Assembly: GCA_900319195.1 (NCBI GenBank)
Contig: ONNL01000010.1
Span: 1 to 12,020 of the forward strand
Direction of reading: 5' to 3'
DNA length: 12,020 nucleotides
DNA from: an uncultured Ruminococcus sp.
GTDB taxonomy: Bacteria; Bacillota; Clostridia; Oscillospirales; Ruminococcaceae
The notes beneath the pieces were generated by a model. The model was not told the origin of the DNA and did no database searches. It was given only the letters and a program-made list of their open reading frames with translations. The position numbers and the translations under genes were made by a program. Of this stretch, positions 1 to 6,871 are shown in pieces (the first letter of the stretch is position 1; each line of letters opens with the position of its first letter).

Positions 1-24
1 GTACCCTCTGTCCTACGGACATCG

Positions 25-112
25 TCTCGCCTGTCGGCTCGGTCGGTGCTTCTGCTTCGCAGAGGTGTACCCCAAGGGCACTTCCGTCGGGCATCCACCG
101 GACACCCGCACC
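25..112. repeat. Dispersed intergenic repeat, copy 1
   Basis: An 88-bp GC-rich segment that recurs in the same orientation at 7653-7740 with four mismatches (positions 30, 88, 93 and 110 here), about 95% identity. The core 31-109 matches in 77 of 79 positions. It contains a TCTGC-TTC-GCAGA hairpin and a weaker stem around TCCG...CGGA. Both copies sit between genes, and the flanking sequences are unrelated. Together this suggests a non-autonomous or REP-like genomic repeat rather than a gene. No transposase or protein homology is visible. Confidence 0.85.
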
Positions 113-147
113 CTGCACTGCCGGGAGTCGTCCCGACCCCCTTTCCT

Positions 148-250
148 AAAGCTTTAGTTTGAAATTTTTAAGGGATATAGCGCTTTGGAGTCTTTTAAGA
201 CCGCAAATTATTTTAGCGCTATATCCCTTAAAAATTTGAAGCAAAGCCTT
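148..250. repeat. Long imperfect inverted repeat, hairpin or MITE-like
   Basis: The left arm (about 148-184) and right arm (about 215-250) are reverse complements. AAGGGATATAGCGCT pairs exactly with AGCGCTATATCCCTT, and pairing continues outward through the AAATTTTT tract and the GCTTT/AAAGC ends with only a few mismatches and one bulge. The 30-nt loop holds a second hairpin, GTCTT-TT-AAGAC (190-201). A stem of about 35 bp is far longer than a usual intrinsic terminator and there is no terminal T-run. A MITE-like or palindromic repeat element, or a structured RNA, are the main options. Confidence 0.75.
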
Positions 251-354
251 CAGGCACGAAGTCCGAGGAAGCCTCTGTTTCAGAGAGCACCCACGAATAA
301 ATACATACAATCTCATATTAATTCGCCGAGCAATGTTATACGCAGTTAACATCA

Positions 355-382
355 TTGACATTTCTCCGATTTCTGTCATAAT
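355..382 (+). promoter_or_regulatory. Predicted sigma-A promoter of the ZIP-spoVAC operon
   Basis: A perfect -35 box TTGACA (355-360) is followed by a 16-bp spacer and the -10 box CATAAT (377-382), 5 of 6 to consensus. Transcription would begin near 389, leaving about 30 nt of leader before the ATG at 420. No known metal-responsive operator (Zur- or MntR-type palindrome) was recognised around it. Confidence 0.6.
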
Positions 383-419
383 TATATATGACCGCATATC
401 GCGGAGAACGAGGTGGATC

Positions 420-1202
420 ATGATAAGAGAGATTTTACAATGTCTGCTGATACCATTCTGCGGAACAGCAGTCGGCTCGGCAAGCGTATTCCTGATGAAA
501 AATCAGGTGCCGTTCACGATACAGCGCATACTCACGGGCTTTGCCGCAGGTGTAATGACAGCCGCTTCCGTGTGGAGCCTGCTGATTCCTGCAATGGAGC
601 AGTCCTCGGACATGGGCAGACTTTCATTCATACCCGCGGCAGTCGGCTTTCTCATCGGTATATTCTTCCTGCTTTCGCTCGATAAGATAATCCCTCATCT
701 GCACATGAACAGTACAGAGTCAGAAGGACCGAAAAGCCGCATAAGCCGCACCGCAAAGCTCGTGCTTGCCGTTACGCTCCACAATATCCCCGAGGGAATG
801 GCTGTCGGAGTCGTATACGCGGGACTGCTTTCGGGAAAATCAACGATAACAGCCTCGGGAGCTCTCGCTCTTGCAATAGGAATAGCGATACAGAACTTCC
901 CCGAGGGAGCGATAATCTCAATGCCGCTGAAAAAAGAGGGCAAAGGCAAGGGAAAGGCATTCACATACGGCGTGCTCTCTGGACTTGCAGAGCCCGTGGG
1001 AGCCGCTGTTACGCTCCTTGCGGCAAGTCTGATACTGCCTGCACTCCCCTACTTTCTGAGCTTTGCGGCAGGTGCGATGATATACGTCGTGGTCGAGGAG
1101 CTTATCCCCGAAATGTCCGAGCCGCCGCACTCCGACGCCGGAACTCTCGCGTTTTCTGTCGGATTCACGGTAATGATGGTGCTTGACTGCGCTCTCGGAT
1201 AA
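420..1202 (+). CDS. ZIP-family divalent metal transporter
   Basis: A 260-residue polytopic membrane protein of the ZIP family (ZupT/GufA branch), expected to bring zinc or another divalent cation such as iron or manganese into the cytoplasm. The family's metal-binding signatures are present: HNIPEG at residues 121-126 and QNFPEG at 158-163 on successive helices, a GLAEP motif with Glu191, and EELIPE at 226-231. A variable loop with His93 and His95 separates the first three helices from the rest. The second motif has Gln158 where many ZIPs have His, which can affect metal preference. The ATG at 420 is chosen because AGGTGG lies just upstream; the frame stays open back to 333, but that start has no ribosome binding site and lies before the predicted promoter. 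Followed after 44 bp by spoVAC, probably on the same transcript. The metal transported cannot be told from sequence. Confidence 0.9.
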   Translation: MIREILQCLLIPFCGTAVGSASVFLMKNQVPFTIQRILTGFAAGVMTAASVWSLLIPAMEQSSDMGRLSFIPAAVGFLIGIFFLLSLDKIIPHLHMNSTESEGPKSRISRTAKLVLAVTLHNIPEGMAVGVVYAGLLSGKSTITASGALALAIGIAIQNFPEGAIISMPLKKEGKGKGKAFTYGVLSGLAEPVGAAVTLLAASLILPALPYFLSFAAGAMIYVVVEELIPEMSEPPHSDAGTLAFSVGFTVMMVLDCALG

Positions 1203-1246
1203 ATTTTAAAAAAACGGGAACACTATCCGAAAAGGAGGTGTTTCCG

Positions 1247-1690
1247 TTGAACATCACGCCAAAGGCATATGCAGAAATGAGCCGTGAAGCTTCGCCCAAG
1301 TCCAATTCAAAGGTGAACGTGACCGTCGCCTTCATGGTCGGGGGAGCTGTCTGTGCACTCGGTCAGCTAATCATGAACGCGCTTGAGAGCACAGGTGCAG
1401 ACCACTCAGAAGCAGGAACATGGACATCTATAATACTCGTGGCACTTAGCGCTTTTCTGACGGGCATAGGATGGTACAGCAGGCTCGCAAAGCACGCAGG
1501 TGCAGGGACTCTTGTCCCTATAACAGGCTTTGCAAATGCGGTGAGCTCGTGTGCGCTCGAAGCAAAATCCGAGGGACTTATCCTCGGTGTCGGCGCAAAG
1601 ATATTCACCATTGCAGGACCCGTTATCCTCTACGGATGCTTTGCTTCCGCGCTCTACGGACTGTTCTATTATATTTTTGGAGCATTCTGA
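1247..1690 (+). CDS. spoVAC: Stage V sporulation protein AC (SpoVAC)
   Basis: A 147-residue small membrane protein matching SpoVAC, a subunit of the inner-membrane SpoVA channel. SpoVA loads calcium-dipicolinate into the forespore and releases it at germination, and Bacillus SpoVAC behaves as a mechanosensitive channel. Recognisable features are the polar N-terminus with SPKSNSK, a VGGAVCALGQ first membrane segment, and the strongly conserved stretch AGAGTLVPITGFANAVSS followed by ALEAKSEGLILGVGAK. The start is TTG at 1247, set by a perfect AAAGGAGG at 1231-1238 with an 8-nt gap; an in-frame GTG at 1238 overlaps that site and is unlikely. It is an orphan: the usual partners spoVAD and spoVAE are not adjacent, and a terminator follows directly. 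Its only operon neighbour is a metal transporter. Confidence 0.92.
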   Translation: MNITPKAYAEMSREASPKSNSKVNVTVAFMVGGAVCALGQLIMNALESTGADHSEAGTWTSIILVALSAFLTGIGWYSRLAKHAGAGTLVPITGFANAVSSCALEAKSEGLILGVGAKIFTIAGPVILYGCFASALYGLFYYIFGAF

Positions 1691-1711
1691 CATTTTCTGA
1701 AAAAACGGCAA

Positions 1712-1828
1712 AAAAAGAAGCAGGGTAAAGACCCTGCTTTTTCATAAAAGAAAAAAATAAAATATGTGTAGAACAAAAGAAAGGAGACAACAAAACGAGT
1801 GTTAATAACAAAAATATTATTTAACACT
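1712..1828 (-). ncRNA. Putative small minus-strand transcript
   Basis: A consensus-like minus promoter (1835-1863) would start RNA near 1828, and the minus-strand side of the hairpin at 1719-1738 followed by a T-rich tract would end it near 1712, giving about 115 nt. The 5' end folds into a hairpin, GTGTTAAATAA against TTATTAACAC (1827-1799) with one bulged base. No ribosome binding site plus start codon was found inside it. It shares no recognised family. Evidence is limited to promoter, hairpin and terminator. Confidence 0.35.
1719..1742 (+). terminator. Intrinsic terminator after spoVAC, possibly bidirectional
   Basis: An 8-bp perfect stem (AGCAGGGT / ACCCTGCT) with loop AAAG is followed by TTTT on the plus strand, 28 nt after the spoVAC stop. 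A poly-A run immediately upstream becomes a T-run on the other strand, so it could also stop minus-strand transcription. Confidence 0.88.
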
Positions 1829-1834
1829 GTAATT

Positions 1835-1863
1835 ATTATACTCCAAAAGTGTAAACTCGTCAA
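1835..1863 (-). promoter_or_regulatory. Predicted minus-strand sigma-A promoter
   Basis: Read on the minus strand, TTGACG (1863-1858), a 17-bp spacer and a perfect TATAAT (1840-1835) form a near-consensus promoter. No minus-strand gene lies directly downstream, which is why a small non-coding transcript is proposed. AT-rich DNA raises the chance of an accidental match. Confidence 0.45.
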
Positions 1864-1900
1864 GCAAAAAAACAAAAAAATTCCAAAAGCACCGAAAATA

Positions 1901-2002
1901 TGTCATTTTGTACGAATATTTATCAACATTTTTGTCGGCATCAGACAAAGTCCTATCCTCCTTTGTTATCTTATACAAATATTTATATGAGAATTTGTCA
2001 GC
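1901..2002 (+). repeat. Degenerate 39-bp direct repeat upstream of the nifJ promoter
   Basis: Segments 1901-1939 and 1974-2002 with its leader from 1964 align at a constant 63-bp offset and agree at about 28 of 39 positions. The best blocks are TACGAATATTTAT against TACAAATATTTAT, and TTTGTCGGC against TTTGTCAGC. The second copy ends 18 bp before the -35 box, a position suited to a regulator. Low-complexity AT content weakens the case. Confidence 0.4.
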
Positions 2003-2019
2003 AAATAGTAAAAAAGGTG

Positions 2020-2048
2020 TTTACAAACTTATCGTTTTATGCTATAAT
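2020..2048 (+). promoter_or_regulatory. Predicted strong promoter of nifJ
   Basis: TTTACA (2020-2025) is separated by exactly 17 bp from a perfect TATAAT (2043-2048), which is preceded by TGC, an extended -10. Transcription would begin near 2055, giving a leader of about 74 nt. This fits high expression of a central metabolic enzyme. A GGTTAACC palindrome lies in the leader near 2068, but it does not match a full Rex operator. Confidence 0.75.
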
Positions 2049-2128
2049 AAATGTGTAGTTATACATGGTTAACCGTATTTTCGGAGACTCTTTATAACGC
2101 TAATCTTTAAATTTAGGAGGTCAATCCT

Positions 2129-5100
2129 ATGTCAATCAAAAGAAAAATGAAGACTATGGACGGCAACAACGCTGCTGCTTGGGCTTCATACCCCTTCACA
2201 GACGTCGCTGCTATCTATCCTATCACTCCTTCTTCTGTTATGGCAGAGGTTACTGACAGCTGGTCGGCAAAAGGCAAGACAAACCTTTTCGGTCAGCAGG
2301 TAACTGTTGCTGAAATGCAGTCGGAGGCAGGTGCCGCAGGTACCGTTCACGGTTCACTTGCCGCAGGTGCTCTTACAACTACTTACACCGCGTCACAGGG
2401 ACTCTTACTCATGATCCCGAATATGTTCAAGATCGCCGGTGAGCTTCTTCCGAACGTGATCCACGTTTCTGCAAGATGCGTTGCTTCTCACGCTCTTAAC
2501 ATCTTTGGTGACCATTCAGATATCTACGCTTGCCGTCAGACAGGCTATGCAATGCTTTGCTCATCAAGCCCGCAGGAAGCTATGGACCTCGGTGCTGTTG
2601 CTCACCTTTCAACAATCAAGGGCAGAGTACCTTTCATCCACTTCTTCGACGGTTTCCGTACATCCCACGAGATCCAGAAGATCGAGACATGGGACGATGA
2701 GACACTCAAGGGTCTCGTTGATATGGACGCTGTTCAGGCATTCAGAGACAGAGCACTTCACCCTGAGAGACCTGTTCTCCGCGGCTCTGCTGAGAACCCT
2801 GACATCTTCTTCCAGTCACGTGAGGCTTGCAACAAGTACTATGACGCAATCCCTGCTATCGTAGAGGATTACATGAACAAGGTCAACGACCTTATCGGTA
2901 CAGATTACAAGCTCTTCAACTACTACGGTGCTGCTGATGCAGAGCATATCATCATCGCTATGGGCTCTGTTAACGACACTATCGAAGAGACGATCGACTA
3001 CCTCAACGCTAACGGCGGTAAGTACGGTCTCGTTAAGGTTCGTCTTTACAGACCTTTCGTTGCTGAGAAGCTCATCGAAGCTATCCCTGACAGCGTAAAG
3101 AGAATCTCTGTACTCGACAGAACTAAGGAACCCGGCTCTATCGGTGAGCCTCTCTACCTCGATGTAGTAGCTGCTCTCAAGGGCTCTAAGTTCAACGATA
3201 TCCCTGTATTCACAGGTCGTTACGGTCTCGGCTCAAAGGACACTGTTCCTGCTCAGATCATCGCTGTATTCAAGAATACAACAAAGCAGAGATTCACGAT
3301 CGGTATCAATGATGATGTTACTAATCTCTCTCTTGCTATCGACGAGAATCCTGATACAGCTCCTGCCGGCACAACAGCCTGCAAGTTCTGGGGACTCGGT
3401 TCAGATGGTACTGTTGGTGCTAACAAGAACTCCATCAAGATCATCGGTGACCACACAGACCTCTATGCTCAGGCTTACTTCGCATATGACTCAAAGAAGT
3501 CGGGCGGTGTTACTATCTCTCACCTCCGCTTCGGTAAGACTCCTATCAAGTCTACATACCTCATCAACAAGGCTGATTTCGTAGCTTGCCACAACCAGAG
3601 CTATATCGACAAGTATGACATGGTATCCGACATCAAGCCCGGCGGAACATTCCTCTTCAACACGATCTGGAACGACGAGGAGCTTGAGGCTAACCTTCCC
3701 GGTCAGGTAAAGAGATACATCGCAGAGAACAACATCAAGTTCTACACTATCAACGGTGTACAGCTCGGTATCGAGACCGGTATGGGCAACCGTATCAACA
3801 CTATCCTCCAGTCTGCTTTCTTCAAGCTTTCAAACATCATTCCTTTCGAGGATGCTCTCAAGTACATGAAGGACGCTGCTGAGGCTTCTTACAGCAAGAA
3901 GGGTCAGGACGTAGTTGAGAAGAACTGGAAGGCTATTGATGCAGGTCACCAGAATATCCACGAGGTTAACGTTCCTGATTCCTGGAAGAACGCTGCTGAT
4001 ACACAGATGGGCATGAAGCCTGTAACCTGTGCAGACAAGAAGCTCCAGGATTTCGTAAACAATATCCAGATCCCCTGCAACGCTCAGAACGGCGACAAGC
4101 TCCCTGTTTCAACATTCGTTGACATGGCTGACGGTACATTCCCGCAGGGCTCGGCTGCATTTGAGAAGCGCGGTATCGCTGTAAATGTTCCCGCTTGGGA
4201 CGCTGAGAAGTGCATCCAGTGTAACCAGTGTGCATTCGTATGTCCTCACGCTGTTATCAGACCTGTTGTAATGACAGAAGAAGAAGCTGCTAAGGCTCCT
4301 AAGTCTGCTAAGATCGTTGACATGACAGGTATGCCCGGCTACAAGTTCACAATGTCAATTTCTACTCTCGACTGCACAGGCTGCGGTGTCTGCGCTAATA
4401 TCTGTCCTGCTAAGGAGAAGGCTCTCGTTATGCAGCCTATCGCTTCTGAAATGGCAGAGCAGGAAATGTTCGATTATGGTACAACTCTCGATGAGAAGCC
4501 CGAGGTTCTTGAGAAGTTCAAGCCCACAACAGTTAAGGGTTCACAGTTCAAGCAGCCTCTCCTCGAGTTCTCAGGCGCTTGCGCTGGATGCGGCGAGCCT
4601 GCATATGCTAAGCTCGTTACACAGATCTGCGGCGACAGAATGCTCATTGCAAACGCAACAGGCTGCTCATCTATCTGGGGTGGTTCCGCTCCTTCAACAC
4701 CTTACACATTCAACAAGAAGGGCAGAGGTCCTGCATGGCAGAACTCACTCTTCGAGGACAATGCTGAGTTTGGTTACGGTATGGCTCTTGCTTCTGAGAC
4801 ACTCAGAGAGAGAGTTATCACAAAGGTAAAGGCTCTTGCTGAAAAGGCTGAAAAGCCCGAGGCTAAGGCAGCTATCCAGGAATACCTCGATACTGTAAAC
4901 GACGGCGTAAAGAACAGCGAGGCTACTGATAAGCTCGTTGCTGTACTTGAAGGCTGCAGCTGCGACGGTGCTAAGGAGATCCTTGCTGAAAAGGATTACC
5001 TCCGCAAGAAGTCACAGTGGATCTTCGGCGGCGACGGCTGGGCTTATGATATCGGCTTCGGCGGTCTCGACCACGTTATCGCACAGGGCAGAAACATCAA

Positions 5101-5671
5101 TATCCTCGTATTCGATACTGAGGTTTACTCAAATACAGGCGGACAGGCTTCCAAGTCTACACCTATCGGTGCTATCGCTCAGTTTGCTGCTGCCGGTAAG
5201 GCTATCAAGAAGAAGGATCTTGCTGGTATCGCAATGAGCTATGGTTACGTTTACGTTGCACACGTTGCAATGGGCGCTAACATGAATCAGTGCATCAAGG
5301 CTATCGCTGAGGCTGAGGCTTATGACGGTCCTTCGATCGTTATCGCATACGCTCCTTGTATCAACCACGGTATCAAGACAGGTATGTCAACTGCTCAGGC
5401 TGAGGAGAAGAAGGCTGTTGAGGCTGGTTACTGGCACCTTTACAGATACAATCCCGCACTCAAGGCTGAGGGCAAGAATCCCTTCTCACTCGACTCTAAG
5501 GCTCCTAACACAGATGAGTATAAGAACTTCCTCATGGGTGAGGTTCGTTACAACTCACTCGCTCGTCAGAACCCTGAGAGAGCAGAGAAGCTCTTCGACG
5601 CAGCTCTCGAGAATGCTAAGGATCGTTATGATTACCTTACACGTCTCACAAAGCTCTATGGTGAGGACTAA
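2129..5671 (+). CDS. nifJ: Pyruvate:ferredoxin (flavodoxin) oxidoreductase
   Basis: A full-length, single-chain PFOR of 1180 residues. It converts pyruvate and CoA to acetyl-CoA and CO2, passing electrons to ferredoxin in the cytoplasm; in fermenting anaerobes this feeds hydrogenase and ATP formation through acetate. The N-terminal pyrimidine-binding and transketolase-like domains (YPITPSSVMAE near residue 30) precede a ferredoxin domain with two 4Fe-4S motifs: Cys695/698/701/705 and Cys749/752/755/759. The third cluster's ligands are Cys818, Cys821, Cys846 and Cys1077, matching the Desulfovibrio africanus enzyme pattern. The thiamine diphosphate/magnesium site is seen as GDGWAYD (968-974) and NTGGQ (1002-1006). 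All key residues are intact. The start has AGGAGG 8 nt upstream. Codon use is markedly more biased (GCT, GGT, AAG, CTC) than in neighbouring genes, consistent with very high expression. It is monocistronic, with its own promoter and terminator. Confidence 0.98.
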   Translation: MSIKRKMKTMDGNNAAAWASYPFTDVAAIYPITPSSVMAEVTDSWSAKGKTNLFGQQVTVAEMQSEAGAAGTVHGSLAAGALTTTYTASQGLLLMIPNMFKIAGELLPNVIHVSARCVASHALNIFGDHSDIYACRQTGYAMLCSSSPQEAMDLGAVAHLSTIKGRVPFIHFFDGFRTSHEIQKIETWDDETLKGLVDMDAVQAFRDRALHPERPVLRGSAENPDIFFQSREACNKYYDAIPAIVEDYMNKVNDLIGTDYKLFNYYGAADAEHIIIAMGSVNDTIEETIDYLNANGGKYGLVKVRLYRPFVAEKLIEAIPDSVKRISVLDRTKEPGSIGEPLYLDVVAALKGSKFNDIPVFTGRYGLGSKDTVPAQIIAVFKNTTKQRFTIGINDDVTNLSLAIDENPDTAPAGTTACKFWGLGSDGTVGANKNSIKIIGDHTDLYAQAYFAYDSKKSGGVTISHLRFGKTPIKSTYLINKADFVACHNQSYIDKYDMVSDIKPGGTFLFNTIWNDEELEANLPGQVKRYIAENNIKFYTINGVQLGIETGMGNRINTILQSAFFKLSNIIPFEDALKYMKDAAEASYSKKGQDVVEKNWKAIDAGHQNIHEVNVPDSWKNAADTQMGMKPVTCADKKLQDFVNNIQIPCNAQNGDKLPVSTFVDMADGTFPQGSAAFEKRGIAVNVPAWDAEKCIQCNQCAFVCPHAVIRPVVMTEEEAAKAPKSAKIVDMTGMPGYKFTMSISTLDCTGCGVCANICPAKEKALVMQPIASEMAEQEMFDYGTTLDEKPEVLEKFKPTTVKGSQFKQPLLEFSGACAGCGEPAYAKLVTQICGDRMLIANATGCSSIWGGSAPSTPYTFNKKGRGPAWQNSLFEDNAEFGYGMALASETLRERVITKVKALAEKAEKPEAKAAIQEYLDTVNDGVKNSEATDKLVAVLEGCSCDGAKEILAEKDYLRKKSQWIFGGDGWAYDIGFGGLDHVIAQGRNINILVFDTEVYSNTGGQASKSTPIGAIAQFAAAGKAIKKKDLAGIAMSYGYVYVAHVAMGANMNQCIKAIAEAEAYDGPSIVIAYAPCINHGIKTGMSTAQAEEKKAVEAGYWHLYRYNPALKAEGKNPFSLDSKAPNTDEYKNFLMGEVRYNSLARQNPERAEKLFDAALENAKDRYDYLTRLTKLYGED

Positions 5672-5686
5672 TTACTGAAATTATAA

Positions 5687-5753
5687 CGTCGGCTTCGCTT
5701 AAACCGACGCAAATAATTATCCCCCGATACGCACAAGTATCGGGGGATTTTTT
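5687..5753 (+). terminator. Intrinsic terminator after nifJ, with a preceding hairpin
   Basis: The main element (5721-5753) is a perfect 10-bp stem CCCCCGATAC / GTATCGGGGG with loop GCACAA, followed by ATTTTTTT. A smaller CGTCGG / CCGACG hairpin (5687-5709) precedes it. On the minus strand the sequence after the stem is mixed A and T, so termination of the convergent XRE operon here is possible but weaker. Confidence 0.93.
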
Positions 5754-5759
5754 ATGTAT

Positions 5760-6191
5760 TCACATCTTTTTATTGTAATACGCATTTACGAGGACCGTTA
5801 TAAGAGTGCCCGCGATCATATCGGCAAAAAGCGTAAGACTCACGGTCTTGCTGAAAAAGCCCGTCACTATTATCGCAAGCGCTGTGCAGAAAAGGCTTAT
5901 CACCGAGGCAGTGCGCATCGTCTCCTAGGATATCTCGGCGTTGCGCTCGTCGGTCTCCTTGATGTATTCCGCTTTCAGCTTGGCTTCATTACGCAGTATT
6001 ATCGCGTACTTTATCATCAGAAAAGCCGCAACGATATCGGCTCCCGTGAGGACTCCTGCGAGCATCCCGCGCGAGAAATCGGGGACGTTCTTTATGATAT
6101 GGCTGAGTATGATATATGCGCCCGAGCCTCAGCAGGCAAACATTATACATACGCTGAGCCGCAGTGCTATCTTCTTCTTGAATTTTTCCAT
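5760..6191 (-). pseudogene. Nonsense-disrupted paralogue of the neighbouring membrane protein
   Basis: Read on the minus strand from ATG at 6191, a 143-codon frame runs to a TGA at 5762-5760 but is broken by TGA at codon 21 (6131-6129) and TAG at codon 89 (5927-5925). There is no frameshift. Ignoring the stops, the product starts MEKFKKKIALRLSV, carries TDERN at residues 80-84, has about four hydrophobic segments and ends AYYNKKM. The intact neighbour starts MEDFRRKVKNN, carries TDERN at 78-82 and ends AYYNRKM, so the two arose by tandem duplication. A perfect AAAGGAGG (6204-6197) still precedes the start, 5 nt away, and the gap to the upstream gene is 19 bp. Recent inactivation is most likely; stop-codon readthrough or sequencing error are alternatives. 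Confidence 0.85.
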
Positions 6192-6210
6192 GATATCCTC
6201 CTTTATCCGT

Positions 6211-6636
6211 TTACATTTTCCTGTTGTAGTATGCCGTTACGCTGAAATACACGACAATTATGAAGAAGAGGCATACCGAGAGCGTGCAGCATACGATATC
6301 GCTGAAAAAGCTTGCAGCGATGATAGCGGTTGACAAGCCGAGCGTGATGATAGTGAACGAGGTCTTTGATGCCGCCTTGATTATCTGGTCGTTGCGCTCA
6401 TCTGTGCTTGCTATATACAGCTTTTTGAGGATGCTCTCATCGTGCAAGGCACGGATGCTGCTGACGAGCTTAATAACAGAAACAGCTGCCATTGCACCGA
6501 AAAATCCGCCGTATGTGGGAGCGTCGCCGCCGTCCTTGCCTAAAACGACAAGACACACGAGACCGACTATCGAGATCACCGCGAACATGGTATATATGAT
6601 CGTATTGTTTTTGACTTTTCTTCTGAAATCTTCCAT
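6211..6636 (-). CDS. Small four-helix membrane protein of unknown function
   Basis: A 141-residue protein with four predicted membrane segments: roughly residues 13-33, 43-60, 93-113 and 115-135. A charged cytoplasmic-type loop between the second and third contains the motif TDERNDQI (78-85). A DER-type loop in a small membrane protein next to an XRE regulator is a recurrent arrangement in Firmicutes (DUF2178-like and related families); assignment to a particular family is uncertain and no biochemical role can be given. AAGGAGG (6649-6643) sits 6 nt before the ATG and overlaps the stop of the regulator gene, so translation is probably coupled. The gene is second in the XRE operon and is followed by its decayed tandem copy. 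Confidence 0.75.
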   Translation of the reverse strand: MEDFRRKVKNNTIIYTMFAVISIVGLVCLVVLGKDGGDAPTYGGFFGAMAAVSVIKLVSSIRALHDESILKKLYIASTDERNDQIIKAASKTSFTIITLGLSTAIIAASFFSDIVCCTLSVCLFFIIVVYFSVTAYYNRKM

Positions 6637-6647
6637 AATTATCCTCC

Positions 6648-6854
6648 TTAAAGATTCTCCTCGCCCTCGAATATGAACAGCTCCTCGATAGTTATCCCGA
6701 AAAACTGTGCTGCCTTATGAGCAAGGGTGAGAGATGCGTTGTATTTACCGTTTTCAAGTGAGATTATCGTCTGCCGCGTGACACTGAGAGCGTCCGCAAG
6801 CTCCTGCTGCGTGACCTTTCGGGACTTCCGCAGCTCTTGAATTTTATTTTTCAT
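6648..6854 (-). CDS. XRE-family (Cro/CI-type) transcriptional regulator, YozG-like
   Basis: A 68-residue single-domain DNA-binding protein. The helix-turn-helix occupies about residues 15-36, with TQQELADALSVTRQTIISLENGKYNASL typical of the small XRE group, followed by a helix rich in Ala and Phe and an acidic tail. It has no sensor or dimerisation domain beyond the HTH bundle. It is first in a minus-strand operon with the membrane protein and its pseudogene, has AAGGAGG (6868-6862) 7 nt upstream of ATG, and lies behind a strong promoter full of repeated half-sites. I infer that it represses its own operon. The signal it responds to is unknown. Confidence 0.9.
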   Translation of the reverse strand: MKNKIQELRKSRKVTQQELADALSVTRQTIISLENGKYNASLTLAHKAAQFFGITIEELFIFEGEENL

Positions 6855-6871
6855 ATATCAGCCTCCTTGAT

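Larger units (their letters stand above)
1..419. other. Intergenic region upstream of the ZIP transporter
   Basis: No convincing gene lies here. From left to right it holds a small GTCC-TAC-GGAC hairpin (10-20), a GC-rich dispersed repeat (25-112), a short CGGGA-GTCG-TCCCG hairpin (122-135), an AT-rich long inverted repeat (148-250), a small CTCTG-TTT-CAGAG hairpin (273-285) and a promoter (355-382). The change from GC-rich to AT-rich near 145 suggests that two different non-coding elements abut. Open frames crossing the region lack ribosome binding sites and recognisable protein sequence. The left window edge cuts whatever lies upstream. Confidence 0.7.
1743..2128. other. AT-rich intergenic region upstream of nifJ
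   Basis: This 386-bp gap holds the putative minus-strand small transcript and promoter, a degenerate direct repeat (1901-2002), the nifJ promoter (2020-2048), and the nifJ leader with a strong AGGAGG at 2115-2120. Small alternating complementary words (TTTGTC at 1931, GACAAA at 1944, CTTTGT at 1961, TTTGTC at 1994) could form competing hairpins if transcribed, but they lie upstream of the predicted nifJ start site. A 63-codon plus-strand open frame (1799-1990) has no ribosome binding site and is not called. Confidence 0.6.

Noticed and set aside
333..419. A 29-residue N-terminal extension of the ZIP transporter from ATG 333
   Set aside because: It has no ribosome binding site, includes the predicted promoter, and does not resemble a ZIP N-terminus; ATG 420 has AGGTGG just upstream.
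2060..2080. GGTTAACC palindrome in the nifJ leader as a Rex (NADH-sensing) operator
   Set aside because: Rex sites usually read TTGTTAA-N4-TTAACAA; only the central part is similar and the outer half-sites do not match.
5754..6333. Plus-strand open frames at 5754-6245 and 5941-6333 opposite the pseudogene
   Set aside because: They are the complement of a minus-strand coding region with clear paralogy, lack ribosome binding sites and show no recognisable protein features.
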